DNA from: Saccoglossus kowalevskii
Taxonomy: Eukaryota > Hemichordata > Enteropneusta > Harrimaniidae
Reading direction: 5' to 3'
Assembly: GCF_000003605.2 (NCBI RefSeq)
Contig: NW_003149765.1
Span: 438,468 to 499,372, forward strand
DNA length: 60,905 nt
The notes under the pieces were generated by a model. It searched no databases and had not been told where the DNA came from. It saw nothing but the letters and a program-made list of their open reading frames with translations. Shown here in pieces: positions 1-15,200 of the stretch. The position numbers and the translations under genes were made by a program. Every line of letters begins with the position of its first letter. Position 1 is the stretch's first letter.

Positions 1-320
1 CGGTATTGTACTGGTAAATGCCGCCATTTGTTCAGTAACAATTTCTTGTGCAGTTGAACGTATTGCAGTACTGAGGATTTCTTGTGTGGAAGCTTCAGTC
101 GTCGTTGTTTCAAGAATGTCCGAAGTAATAGTAGGGGGTATTCCCTCTTCTGTTTCATGAATAGAATCCACTTGTGTAATTTGTGGTGTAGATTTGTCCA
201 TAAATGTTGAAAAAAGGCTTTTTGGCAAGGTTGTCAATTCTTCAGGAAGTATACTTCTTGGTGTGTATGTTTGACCAGTTGAGAAAAGGCTTGATATTTC
301 TGGTGACATTGTTGTCTTAT
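1..320 (-). CDS. Gene A exon 29 (partial): further PTS mucin stretch
   Basis: The acceptor TTTTCTAG is at 321-323 and the frame is open to the window edge. The 106 residues are rich in Thr, Ser and Pro ([45 protein letters not shown]), so the protein continues as mucin-like sequence after the SEA domain. The exon end lies outside the window. Confidence 0.8.
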
Positions 321-386
321 CTAGAAAACAGAAATGTTGTTTATAATATATTAACAAAATAATCGTGATGTCATTAATATTGTCGC

Positions 387-434
<48 letters not shown>

Positions 435-3400
435 ACTAATTAACTAATTATTATGTCAATTGTTAAGTGTGTGGAGAAAAATCATTATCTTCTACTCACA
501 TTCATATGTGATATTCTTTGGTAAAGCTGGTGAGCGAGTATCAAATGGAATTCTTTGAGATACCACGATTGTATGTCGTGCTATAACACTTCCTTTGCTG
601 GGAAAAAAAATTATACATCATGTGAGCTTGCATGGCAGAAGGCACAAAAAACAAAATAGAAACATTCCCCTTATCCGGTCACGTGTAAAAGTTATAATAT
701 GATAACCATTGAAAAGTGTACTTGTGATGCTTGATGTTGGGTTAAAAATCTACTTTGAACACACAGGTAAATCAGGTATTAGAAATAAATCTTCTGTTAA
801 TAATTGTGATAATGATACAGAAGGCATTCTGAACTACTTGATATAAACATGCCCACTCATGAACATGTATATAACATTATACAAAGCCAATTAATAAATG
901 TAATGTTCATTTGTATAAATGTTGTCACAATTATATGTGCCGATTGATACTACCCACCGGACCCACCTGAAGTGATTCATATACACACAAATAAATATGT
1001 CTTTCAGCATTTCGGAGACTGAGTATATATCATGAAGCTAAAACAAAAATAGAATGTACATTATCTATACACATTATATTTTAAAATAACACATTTATAT
1101 CGGTTGATAAGCGGTATATACATAACAATTAGATTAAATATCACTCAGCATGGTCATTAAAACTGTTATGATCTAACTCCAAATGTAGACAACTCTTTAC
1201 TGGTGGAGAATGGTATAGACATCACTATATCATCTTATAAAAAAATTCATAATAACCAAACCCATCACACACATCCCCACTCAACCCATACTCACGTTTC
1301 ATTAATAGACAGTCTATTTGCATGTGGTGTTCAAAAAACGATGATAAGCGGTATATACATAACAATTAGATTAAATATCAATCAGCATGGCCATTATCTA
1401 ATATTGAACTGGACCCAATTAAACAGACATGTATAGTTGGACTTAAGTTGATCATGATACAGTTAGTATAATATACCACATAGAATTATAAGGTGAGATT
1501 CACTAGAAAACTTCTATAAACCCAACAACAGTCGACCACGCTCTAACAAATCAAACTAATACAGAAATCATTTTGTAAACCAATGTGTTTTTCCGTTTAC
1601 TCCCCACTTTTTTTTCAATTATGTAGCAATATACAGTATTATATATTACTCAAATTAACATATTTCATTGTTATCCTACACCTGACAGTTGAAAATACAT
1701 TATCTTCATCGTCTACTATATCCATCCTTTTTGCATTCATAGCTGGTATGGTCTTGAACCATTTTATATAAAAAGAAGTGGAATCAAAACTCGAATAGCA
1801 ATGCATATTTCTACTTCACCTCCCCCAAATTACCGACAAACAAAGCTATAATAAGAAGAAAGACTGCAAAACGACACATGTGGGACAGAAGTGAATTGTT
1901 GCTATACTATAATACGCATTCTAAGTGCATCGGTGAGAAGATACACACATCTCAAATGATACAGACGACTTACAGGAACTGGTGAATCGTCGTTGAAATA
2001 ACATGTAAAAGTGTATTTGTTCAATTTGGTTACCAATTTGACAGTGTATCAGTCTGCAGTAGATTTAAAGGACACTTTCCAATGCACACTTGAGGGGGAT
2101 GATTGAAGTGATGGTACATTAGTCACGGACACCACCCACATTATGGATGGCACCATTCATTAAAAAGGTGGTTCAATGTTTAAAAAGGTATGCGAGATAT
2201 ATTTCACTTCAATCTTCAATAAATTAATAATCACATAAATATAGAAATAGTCACATTAGTCGATGCATGATACTTACAGTTTCTGTTATGTCATTTGCCA
2301 AATTAATGAACTGACATGATGTGCGATCACTTAGTCTATTATCCCAGTTTACATTAAAAATTTCCACCTCAGATTGATAGCGATAACCATCTTTGGTACA
2401 GTTTCTATATACATCAGTGCATGTTGCCTGTGTTGGTGATACTTCTAGTATATTTGGGGTGGTAGTGCTTTCGGTGATGTGTGGGGATGTTTTCAACTTT
2501 GAAGTTTCACTTTCAGTGGCTTTTATTACAGTTGTCCCTGAAATGTCGGCAGAGACATCAGTAGGTCCCTTTCTTGTTGGAATTGATATTGTACTGACAT
2601 CTACAAAGACACAAAGAATAATATTCTGCTACTAATGTAAAAATAAAAAAATCATATGTGTGTTGGGTGTGTTTACATTTATAAATAACTTTATAATGCA
2701 ACCTCTATAAATTATACATTAAAGGGGTATAATTATTTACTCACCACACTCGCATTTGAACCTAACTTCATAGTCTGCACATAACCCAAGGGCTTGTTGG
2801 TTATTAAAGCACTGAAGTCCCAAGAATGGAAAGCATTGAACAAACTGTCCTAGGATGAAACTAGGCGGTTCTAGTGTGTCGGAATTTCTACATTCAACAT
2901 CTATAGGATTTCTACAAAATTGATGAAAAATGCGTAGATTTGGCATTATTTCAAAGTCACCCTCAGTTGGACCACTTCCGGGTTGATACACATTCATCCA
3001 ATCTGTCCAGCCAGTCTTAATACATAGTGGAGGTTTTATCATTGGAATAGACACCGGCAACTCATAGGTGGACTCCACAATGGTAGATTTGTCTTCTGTT
3101 GATTCAGTAAGATGTATCATCGATTCCCTTGTATATTCCTTAGTTGTTTGGCCACCAGGAATAACATCTGTCACACTCACTTTTGGGTGTGTCAATGATG
3201 CAGCTGTGTTCATACCCATTGAGTCATCAACTGTGATTTGTGTTGCTTTTGTGGGCATTGTTGCTTCCTCTGTAGAGACTATGGAAGTTGCTGTCGGTGC
3301 ATCTGTGATTGTGGGTGATAGTGTGACAGTTTGTTCAGCAACTGTGTGCAGTGTTGGCATTGTGTGCACCAGACTATAGGTTTCCTCAACACCTTGAGTG

Positions 3401-6242
3401 GTCGGGATTTCAGTTATGTCTTGTTCAATGGATACCATTCCGTCTGCCACCTGTGTGGCAGCAGTGGAAACTACAGGTATTTCAGTCCTGGCTCTTGTAA
3501 CGTGAGGCGTGGGAGTTGCACTAGTGGCAATTGGTTCACTAGTAGACATCCCTTTACTTGTCAGTGTGTCTGCAATTATTCCTGAAGTTGTTTCCCCTTG
3601 TGCCACAGAGGTTATTGGCATCTTGGGTATAATAGTTTGATCAGTCGAAACAAATTCTATATCGGTGTTTACATCGTCGGGAGTAGAAGTGGTAGACTGC
3701 GTTGCTGGAGTTGATGGGAATATTGTTGTTGTCTTCTTGACAGGCATACTCCCAGGAGTCCCTTCAATTGGTGTTGACAGGGTTTCACTTGTAAACGTGT
3801 CAGCAATGATACCTGGCGTTGTTTCGCCTTGTACTTCAGAAAATATTGGCGTCTTAGATATAATAGATTGGTCAATAGAAACAGGGAATTCCTCTAGTGT
3901 GCTCCTTTCTTTCTCCGTGGTTCTAATTGTGGTTCTAACACTGTCAGGAAAAGAAGTAGTAAACTGCGTTGATGGAAATATTTTACTTGTCTTTGTGACA
4001 AGAGTACTTTCAAGAGTGTCTTCAATTGGTGTAGTGACTGGTGGTGAGTAAGATGCGGATGGATGTAGTTTTGCCGTGGTTGTTATCACGTGTGGCGTGG
4101 TTGATAGCGCAGTATCAGTGGTGACCATACCTTCTGTAGTAAGCAACATCGTAGCTGATGTACTGGCAAACGTCATACAAGGTTGACCTACCCAGTGAAT
4201 TGTGTGATTGAAGCAATAACTGAAAATAGAAAAAAAAGTACACAGGTAATCAGCGTGTATAGTTCGGTTCAGTGTAATTCACTGAGATATAATCAGTTCA
4301 ATGTTATACATTTTTATAAATAAATGTCATTGATAAATGAGCTTACCATGTCATGCATGCATCAGAACAAGATGGTATGGTTTGTCCGTCATAATATTTG
4401 ATATCGCCTATTTTCTTACAGTAGCATTGCGATTCGGGGATACACCTATTAGTGTCGGGTTCGTACACCTCATCTTCGGGACACAGACACCCCTCTATAC
4501 ATGGCTCCGTACATTCTAACTCATTGTACTTGTAGTAGTTATCACATGTTCTTGGACATGCCGTTATGCAAGGCTGGTATTCGCCGCAACCCTCACATTG
4601 CATAGCTGCGGTGTTTAAAGGTGAAATAATTATGACGTTATTGTGTCATACGTTAATGAGGTACAACGAATCAATCAAAGTCTAGAAATAAATACCTGTT
4701 TGAATAGTGGAGAAAAATGTTTTTGTCTGTTTTTTGGTTTTTTTCAATAAATATTATGAGGTTACTCAGAAAATAAGTCCGAGTGCATTGCACAGCGAGG
4801 GTATTGTCTCGACAATACGGCGACGATAAAGCAGAGTACAATTTATTATACACCTTCTGTGGAATAAAACGATAAAAAGGTCGAAATAGAGAATCTAAAC
4901 CTGCGCATTAAGTTGATCGCATTTCTGGTCCTTACTACATGTTATGATATTTTTTAAAGATATTTGTAATGTGAACTGCACAAATAAATTCATGTAAATT
5001 TGTGTCAGTATAGTTGCGTTCGATTATGCAAATTGTGAATACGTCATTGACAGCGCCTGGTGCCAAACTAGTTCTGAAAGCGTAAGCGATATTTTAGCCG
5101 ACCATTTCTTTCAAGTTGTTAATGTGCATTAATAAGTTTATTAGCAAAATGTCACAAGTTAGGTTCCTATACATCGTGCGCTTCGGCAGATATGCTCCGC
5201 GATATTATTTGCTATGTGATTTCATCTATCAAACGGAAAAGTCTCAGGTCAGACAAAGTAAAATAACCAAAATATTATAACTGCACGGAACTCAACATAC
5301 TTAAATCCGAATATAAGTTCGGTGGATGCCGTTAAAGGTAAAATAATCTTGTGGATGACTTTCTTTCAATGGTGAAATGGTTTTGAAAAATTATTTTGTA
5401 TTACCATAGATACAGCTCTATAATGGAACAATTATGTATATATTTATGTAAAAAAGTAGCCAATTCTGTGTCTATATCGGATGGGAAAACGTTGTATTTT
5501 TTATTTATCTAGTCTTTATTGGACTATTGCTGTATTGTATGAACCAAATTTATGTCGAGTTTACAAACTTCAAAGAAGATAAGTTGGAGTAATCGTCTTT
5601 TGATCTGTTTAGAGGTTATGGTATCTTGCCAATTGATTATATAATTTAATATTTTCTAGATATTTTTATTAAGCAAAGTAGTTAATTCAAAATAAATTCT
5701 TGTTCAGAGGGCAATAATACATGCAAGTCATACTATCATTACGACACATAATTATATAGCGAGCTACGAAAGTACTTAATACATACGGCACATTTCCTGG
5801 CTCCTCCATCTTATGGATACACCGTTCAGATTGCATTCTTGGGCATAGGTAGCTACAGCTGTACAGAAACATTCACAGTCACCTCCAGTGTTACAGGCAC
5901 ATGCGTCGAATACGCATCGTTCGTAATAGGGCTCGGGATCTACCTCAGTATGACAAGGGGCAAATGTATCCGATTTCAGTACACTGCATTGTCGTGTCGC
6001 CCATGGCCGTCGATGGGGAGCAAAGAAACACGAGTCATTTGTGTTATGTGTGTCTCCGCAGTAGGCGTAGAGTTTCCAACTGTCGCTGAACTCGATTACA
6101 TTCCCAGTTGGTGGTCCTCCAAACGGAGTTAAGAAATCGTCAGCTTGATTGCCGTTAAAATTTCCACACAGTCCTTCGACCTAGAAATAAAATTATACAC
6201 CACACCTATAACCATATTTTTCAATATAATGGGTTTAATGAA

Positions 6243-6277
<35 letters not shown>

Positions 6278-9200
6278 TAGACAAAGCAATAGGCGACCTG
6301 CACACTAGATTTAAACTTACAAGTCCTCTGTATTTGGGTTCCAGTCTGATATAAACTCGTGTACCCTTGTCCCAGATCAGAGTAATACCTTCTTCAACTT
6401 TAACGAATAAATACAATCCAGTCTGCCATATTACAAATTTTGAATCATCCGACACTGTTATAGGTCCGTCTCTCTGCAGTTGAACCGTTTCGTCTTTCTC
6501 CCCTCGCCTCACCGAAAACACTATTGTTTTGGAGCATGTAATACCGGTTGTGCTGCACAGTATGTTTTCACTGGTGATATTATACTGCAGGTATGGATTG
6601 TCTTTATTAGCCCGGGATAATACATATACACATTCACCGAAGAATTCAAACATTTTGCCATCGAAGGTCTTTGTATGCGAGTCGCCCCATGAAGAGCACA
6701 TACCAGGACATTCCTTCACGTCGCATTCCCATTGGTGTCCATTGCATACACTTAAAAAAAGGGGGGATATATAATTAACTGTGAAACATATATTGGCAGA
6801 ATTTGACTGATCTGTATTCGAATAAATTTGATAATTCTTACCATTTATTGCATTCAACGGTAATTGTATCTCCATTATCGTAACTCTGTCCACCGTGATG
6901 ACATGGACACTGTTCTGGCAGTATGCATCTATCACCTAAAGAGACAATAGACTGTTAAAATACGTGTTGATGTATTTTCAGACTACTGCGTATGTATAAA
7001 ATACTGTCCAATCTACCAAATGATATGTATTTGTTTTGAATTGGGGATCTGGTATTGAATAAATGCACGTACCGTCATAGACGTAGCCGTCAAGACATTG
7101 ACACCCACGCGCACAGGTCGCAGGAGTACATTCCTGTGGAAGATGCATATTGCTGCACGTTGTTACGCATGCGCTTTTACATGTAACAAGCCTCATGTTT
7201 TCACCACACACAGGAGGATCGCAGTCACCTACAATGCAATCCCAAACACCGTTGACACACGTGCTGAAATTAAAGGGTATAGAATATACTGTCTTGCTTT
7301 GTTTCTATTTAGAACACATTTATAAACATTACGATTCATCGCAAGTATCAAACACCACAATCTTAGCACCGTGCTGTGTTTGAGAAGGGTCACATGCAAT
7401 GTGCACAAAGACGGTCTTCAAATAGTATGACGTAAACTGTACATTATCAGTAAATGTCTAACGTTTAACATGAAAAGAGCCAATAAGTGCACACATTAAA
7501 ATACGAACACTGTTCTCTTCTTACCATGGTTGGCATACTGGCTGTATGGTTTGGCCAGGTGCATATAGCCTATCATTATACATACACGGGCATTCTTCTA
7601 CCGTCAAACAGCTACCATCGTAATTATACACCAAACCAGGGGGACAACTACATCCGGGTATGCAGCGATCTTCGCACGTTCTCTCAGTCAATATAGCCGG
7701 ACATGACGTTTGACACGATGGCCCACATTCCTGGTAAACTTTATTAATTTCACAAGATGTTCCTGTAATTGGAAACAGTGTCAAATTTAGTACCGACCGG
7801 TTTACGAAGAACCAAAACGTAGCAGCTCATTTCGTCAGAAATTGACATCCTATATCAGACATGGCCCCGGCCGATATAAACACGATGTTAGTTTTATTTG
7901 GACAGTGTTATTTATTTTGGGGGGTTTAATAGATCGGAATACATACGTGTGTCATAGTCTTGTGCACTTACCGCATTCAGGCACAACGTCTTTCCAAATA
8001 AGCACGTGACCTCTGTTTGAACACTCCATGGAATAGCTTGCGGCGACATTACAGAATAGTTCCGTCATTCCAACATCACCACCGTTACAAAGATCATACG
8101 TACAAATGAAAAAATATGATTCGACATCTACGGTAGCATGGCAGCCTATCGGTAATATAACAGAAGTTAAGGTTATTTAGATAATCCTGTGATAATTCTC
8201 ACAATGAAAAAGTGTTGCTGTAATTTTAAAGAGTATATTGGACATCATAGTTGTACCTGTAAACGGCGCTTCCCTTAGTTTCTGGCAGATGGTGTGCGCC
8301 TGTTCCCTGCGCTGGGTGTAAACATCGCAAGGATTATATGTAATCACGGGTGCTGGGTTCGCACAAGTACTCAAAAAGGTCCACTTCTCCGCAAACACAC
8401 CAGGCTGTTTTTCAATGTCTCCCTCTAGAGTCCAAAAATCATTCTATAAAAGCGACAGAGAAGCAAAACGCAAGATACGGGTCATTTTATACAAATATGC
8501 GACGTTCATATCACGACATTGCGATGAATATTGTGTCAAGTGAAGTAATTATCTATACTGAAACTACTCACTTCTTGGTTTTTGTCAAATGTGCCACACA
8601 AGCCACAGGTTTGATTAAACAAGTCGGGTGGCATATCTATATAGATCTGCGAACCGCCATTCCATAGCACAACAACGCCGACATCGAGAGTGACCTAAAA
8701 AATAAAACACGTTCATCTATAGCGAGATATGCATATATTATAATTGAACACCACAGAAAAGTCGAGATTTACGCTTCTTTTGGGCAGGCATTTACAATGA
8801 GAATATTGCAAATTACAAGAACTTTGATTTCTTTACTGAAACTGAAATATATTGCTCATCATGCGCAAAATTTGTAACATGGACAACAAAATATGTATTT
8901 TTTGTCGATACTGTATACCGGATTATGATTTATCATAAATTAAAAATGTTGTGTTAGCTAGATCAAATCAGATCAGATCATAATATTCAAATGTGTGCTA
9001 CACGAACAACGTTTTCTGTTAAACCATAATGATAAACCATAGCCAATGTATTTATCAGTATGCAGTAGCACGCAACAGTATTAAAGATTACGTCTTCTCA
9101 TTCATATTCCATTTTGACCATGAAATGGGCAAATAAAAATATAACATCTGTTATCTGTCCCAATTTATTTTTCTAAGTAATATAAAATTATAATGATGTT

Positions 9201-12200
9201 ATCTTATCAGAAGTGGCCATCTCTTTAACATTAATACATAATTTAACAACCTCGTTCTGACGGTTTAAAGTACTATAATGTAGTCAGAGTCAGCTGGCGC
9301 ACACGTGATAATAAAATATATACGGTATTTACTATATGGCGGCCGCCATCTTGAATGCAGCATAAAACTAAATAAGAGACAAGTTGTGAATCGCGTTTTT
9401 CAGATTCCTGCACATCTGGACAAAAACACCAATCTTTCACAGAAATACGATCCAATGGGATAATATTAAGCCAGCCGATAACAAAATTCGGTCGAATTCG
9501 TCGTTATTGTGTGGAAAAATCGCTTAAATACGAACACCTAATTACACGAAGAACATAGAACACTTTCCTGGGGTATTTGAAACCAAAAATTGTCATTCCA
9601 GCTCAGCAGCCAATCAGCGACGGCCTTACAGTCAGATGACAATTTCGGCCATTATGCCAGTGTCCGTTTGTATGATATAAAGCGTTCAAGCATACATACA
9701 TAAATGGACCTATATTATCAACATATTTTAAACGAGTGTAGGGATTTGTATTTGTTTACGACTTTTGGTACACTGTTTAGCCCACTTAGCCTTCATGGGA
9801 GAAATGCCATGATTAATGTTTAAAAAATATATATAATCAACTAGAAATTGTTCTACTCCATGCGTCGAAGCTTGACATAAATATGTCAAATAATGTGTAT
9901 TAACTTAAATGGCAATGACATCAATAATCATTTTGTGAAGTTCATAATCATTGCAAATTGTCAAGAGACAAAGCATGCGTGATTTTCATAGTTGATATGT
10001 TGATATTTGGCCACAATTCGTCGATTGTACGTGCGCAATAACCAAACAGCAATAATGCTCACCTGTTGGAATTCGTCCGAGATTTGCTCTATGTAGATGC
10101 CGGGGACTTCGAACGGTAAATCAATATTGTCCAGTTCTTCGCCATGAACTACCACAACCATATTTTTTGTCAGTTTAATATGTGAGTTATCATACGTGAT
10201 AATCAACGACCTAAAAATTCATTTATAAGTTAATTTTCATCCTAAACCAACCCACTTGTGAAAACAAACGTACAAACAATATATATTAAATATAGTACAT
10301 CATATAAAGTCATAAGTGGTATTTTACCTTGTACACGTGCCGCCAACAGAATGGCTCATGCGACTGCAGTGATGATTCTCCATACTGATGCTAAAGAAAG
10401 CCAGTCCGCGGTGTCTGTGTGTCGCTAATACATATGTGCACTCACCAACGAAGTTGTAACGACGGCCGTCGAATGTTTGGTAATGAACGCCCCCAATAAC
10501 TGAACACGTTCCTACAATCACAGAAAACAACAATATAAGCTAGATGAAAATCAATGTATAAGCAATCCAACAGTGCAATCAATATCTTAAAGTTAGCACA
10601 TCAAAATTAAACACATATATTTAACATTGGTTAATTATTAAATAATTATTTAATTAATTAAAACAAAACAATATTTATTACTGTTCGTATTACATTAAAA
10701 GGCGTGGCATGTTCGAATTCAATGTAAACAAACAATGTCTTTTACACGCGTCGTATACGTCGATATGATATCAATATCGAACAGGGTGCGATACGACGAG
10801 CACTGCCCTTTAAAAGTCAGAGTGCTATTATTATAGTAAATAGTGTGCGAGGCATACCTGTGCATATATCTGAAGTACAAGTCCATGTACCACCTTCACA
10901 GCGACTGAAAGGTAATCAGGCAGATTTGGGAATTTATATATGTATAAAAAAATACACCACGAACAAGTTTGGATTTACAGATATAAACCTAATTTACTTA
11001 GGGCAGAGTTTAGTACATTGTTTATAACTGTAAACCCCCATTTTAGAAATAGTGTTTTAGACTTGTACCACGAACAAAGTGAAACAATTGAAAAATTGCC
11101 AGTGTACAGCGATGAACTCCAGACGTTGCATCTCCAAGGTGCAACGCCTTGATTTACAATAACGGTTTACAAAATATTTACAGAAATAAACCAACGGCTA
11201 GAACAATGGGTCACATAACCGAAGTAGTATAAATCACTTTCTCATTTGCTATTTTAATGGTTATATTATTCAGAATTTTAGGATGAAATAAGTTTCAACA
11301 TCAATGAATGTGTATCAAAGCGCGGGGTAACATAAACCGGGCAGTAAATCATGATGTTTGAAAACAACTTGTTGATCAGAAATAAATGGCGTATTTGTAT
11401 TTTAGTGTTTCATTTATTGTGATATCGGATAAAACAATCCCCAGATTGGAGAGTGGAAGTTTAATGAAACCAAGCATTGTGAAATGACGAACTGATACAT
11501 TTAGAGTTAGTGCTTAGCTAATTCAACTTTATCAATATTACTAATATCTGTGCGGCTGTAACTACATTATTACGTAGATTGTCAATATGATGGTGAATCA
11601 CTAATCGATTTTAAAAAACAGGCAAACATTTTTTTCAAAAGTGTGTGTACTTATCGGCTTTATGTTTACAATAGATTTGTCAAGTTTTAATATGTCGCCT
11701 ACAGAGGATTAATTTTTAGTATAGAATACACTAAATCGTGGAGTATCAATCACATACTACTTGTCCAGGGCGGTTCCTGTCCGGGGTTTGAACTTGACAA
11801 ATAAATAATAGAAAAGCAAATGATTACCAAGTATTGCACCCATCATCTGCCTGGATCTCCGATCCAGTGGAGTATTCTCTGCCAGAATATTGGCATGGAC
11901 ATTGCTCTTGTGCAACGCACGTGTCGCCATGAAGCAGGGTGTTATCGGGACACTGACACCCATCCATACAATGGTTATGAAGGCATTGGTAGAATGTTTT
12001 CTTGCACGTTGAAGGACAGGAACTACCACACTGCTTATATATCATAGTGCCAGGACAAGTAACAGCTGTCATAAAATAAAATCAAAATGATAATTTCCAA
12101 ATTTCATTTTCAAATCATATAATATTATGTAATCTACAATGTTCTCTAGATGTGTTGATTTTGCAACAACAAACAACAAAGCTAACTTACGACATCTGCT

Positions 12201-15200
12201 CTGGTTTCGCCACTCCATTTCCACGACGTTATTACGTGCACATTCTCTGGCATATGCTTCGTAACTACTGCATTCACAGCCACTGGAGGCGTTGCATTTG
12301 CATACGTCCTCCCGACAAGCATTATAAAATGGAGTTGGGTCCACTGCCTGCAAAAATAATACACGGCTAACCCATTATTTGAGTTTTCCTGCATAAATTA
12401 CGGTGGAAAGCAACTTGACCCATACTCTAGCGGTCGAAAACCACCAGTACACAGCGTTCAACTTGGCCTTTGATCTTTTTTTTTCTTACCCAGAAATGAA
12501 TGTTTCACAATTCAAACGATAAGTGTCAAGCTGTGGCGACAATTCTGAAATACAATACTAGTACTTCGTCGGATTCAATGCGCTGGAGTAAATGTTTAAT
12601 AACATTTCATCAAAAACGTTCACAGCTTTTTCCAAATACATACTATACTTACACTATGACATACAGCAAAGTTAGATTCTGTCAGTTCTTTGCATAATTC
12701 ATCAGCATCCTCGACACGACCAGGATAAATGTGACAGTAAGATAGTTGATTACTGTCCTCGCATGAATCTGAAACGTGAAAGTTTCTTGTAAACGTTTTT
12801 TTTTTTATTTTGTTGGCATTGGTACAAACCATCAACCTATATATTATTGAAGTCTCGTTTATAAACGTGTTAAAGCAGAAGGGTCGTCACCTGCGACGAT
12901 AACAACACACGCAAAAAAACGCAAAGGCTCATGGGCAGACGCTTGTTTGTAAACAATGACAAGCTATGGCTATATGACGCATGCGCAGGTGACGACTCAC
13001 TCGATTTAACCTCGGCGTGTCTGCACACCGTGTACGTAGTTTTACTAAGAATGCTGCGTTAAAATAAATATATGGGAAACAAGATATCGAATTTTTTAAA
13101 TTCCCAACTTATGATCTATGCTCGTAACAAATATTTTAATATATAACAATTCATTTTGGTTTTTATTGCATCATTTCCAGCCAATCGCTAATTGAAGTTC
13201 GGGATCTACTGTTTTTTTATAATTGGTTAACACACCAATTTAAGGTAGAGATGCTGTTTACCTGACAGGTATTTTAATTAGTTAATTAGGAAACCAAGAT
13301 GACCTCCCTTGTCCACAAAACTATATATTTTCTGAAAGCTTATTGTGTGAATTTTAAAATTGTGTTAGTATTTTTTATGGAAACTGTAGTTTGAAATATG
13401 CACAAAAATGTGCTTTTTGGGTCAAAAGTGATTTAAAAAAAATAGCTTCTAAACCATGCTTCTGTTTCCTGTCAAAATTGGTGTATGGGTACATCTGTTT
13501 ACTATGAAGAAAGTGCCGTCTTGAAAACTGTTTACCAGTTGTCAATTTTGCAGGGCAGCAGCTCAAATTTCACTACTTCGAGTTATGCATGAGTTAACAC
13601 CCAGACTAGTTGTCTGTACGATTGTTGTAACACTGTTCAACCAAAAACAATGCCCGACGACGTTTTGAAGATAAACACATTGTCAATCATTTGTTAAAAT
13701 TTAAAAACAAAAGGTCAAAGCGTCTAGGAGCTATTTTTTTAAATTCTGGGATGTGCACTAAAATAAAGCTGAGATAATTGCTAATTTGCATAACAATTCA
13801 CTCAGTAAGAAGTTTGCTAATGCTCATATATAATTAAAATGGCTGTAACAGTTCCAAATTTAAACCTATTATAGTTATGTTAAAAGTTAAATATAGTGCA
13901 TAATATGGAGATCTCGTCATTTCTTTTTTTCACCATGTTTCTTTTTTTATTATTTATGTACAGCCTTGCTAAATCTTGCTAAGTATTCAAAAGAGAGAAT
14001 GTTTGCACCTGTTATCTATATTTTTAAATCGTTTTTTTTAGTATGTTCCACTATTCACAATTCTACAAAATTTTAACAATCTAAAGTCATGACTGTTTGG
14101 ATAATAAAAAGCAAAAAAAATGTCACTCCAAGTGCCCACGAACCTGCGTCTCTACCTTAAACCGCATATTATATGACTTACCATCGACGTCGTTCATTTT
14201 ATAAGAACGACCAAACAGTGATACGGAATCCACGACATCACCACGTATATCAGTCAAATCGTCACTGGAATCAGCATTGTATGTGCCACACAGTCCACAT
14301 GTTTTGTTTCGAAGGCTTCCATCAACCTGGATAAATATTGCTTCTTTACCGTCCCACCGCAGTGTGAAACCGAGTGCGCTGCTAATCACTATGTAATATG
14401 AGATTGTCTCAACGCGGAGTCCATCCATTGTCACCGGTAGCGGTACGTTATCCTCGTTTCTCGTCATCGCGAATCCAAACTCACCAAAGTTGAAATTATA
14501 TTCCATGTCGCTGACGTACAACGTAAGTGACCTCTTACAGTATTGAACATCGTGACACTCCGCTTTGTTGCGAATGTGAAGCTTAAACCTGTTTGTCTGG
14601 CATTCGCCGAGTAATAGATATGAACACGATCCATGGAAATCGTAGATGAGCCCGTCAAAGGTACGGTAGTGGTTCTGCCCCCATGTGAAGCAAAACCCGT
14701 CACCTATGAATGATAAAAGATGTTTTGAGACAAACTTTTAGTATGTTCCCTGTATGCTTTGTTTCAGCATTCACAATTTTTTTGAAGAAATTGCATGATA
14801 TTAAAATATTTAATATCAACTGGGAGATTACTAAGAAAATGCAATAAAGCTTTTTTGTTCGATAATTGATTTCAAAATTTAAAAAAGATTTTGTTTTGAA
14901 CAACACACAAAATAGTACTCGTTTCATGAAATAATGATTTATGTCAATGAGTACGTTTTCAATTATCTGTACATAAGCTCAGAGATCAATATACTGAATA
15001 CAATGCATTGTAGTGTATTGTGTTATATAACGCAATTCACCGTACATGTACACGTGCGTGGTTAATTATACCATTATAAAATGAATATTATGTTCTGTGT
15101 TGTCATAACCCGTATTACATAGCGATATCACCATTATCACGTACTCGTTATACTTCCTTCCATTGACCGTAGTTGTTGTGGGACGTACACGCCTACCGTT

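Noticed and set aside
1951-1975. Five-base microexon candidate in intron 26 (AG|TTCCT|GTAAGT)
   Set aside because: Considered when the SEA exons seemed out of phase; a better acceptor at 1038-1040 restores the frame without it.
3068-4051. Plus-strand open frames opposite the mucin exon
   Set aside because: Shadows of the Thr/Ser/Pro-rich coding sequence on the other strand; no splice logic and no domain.
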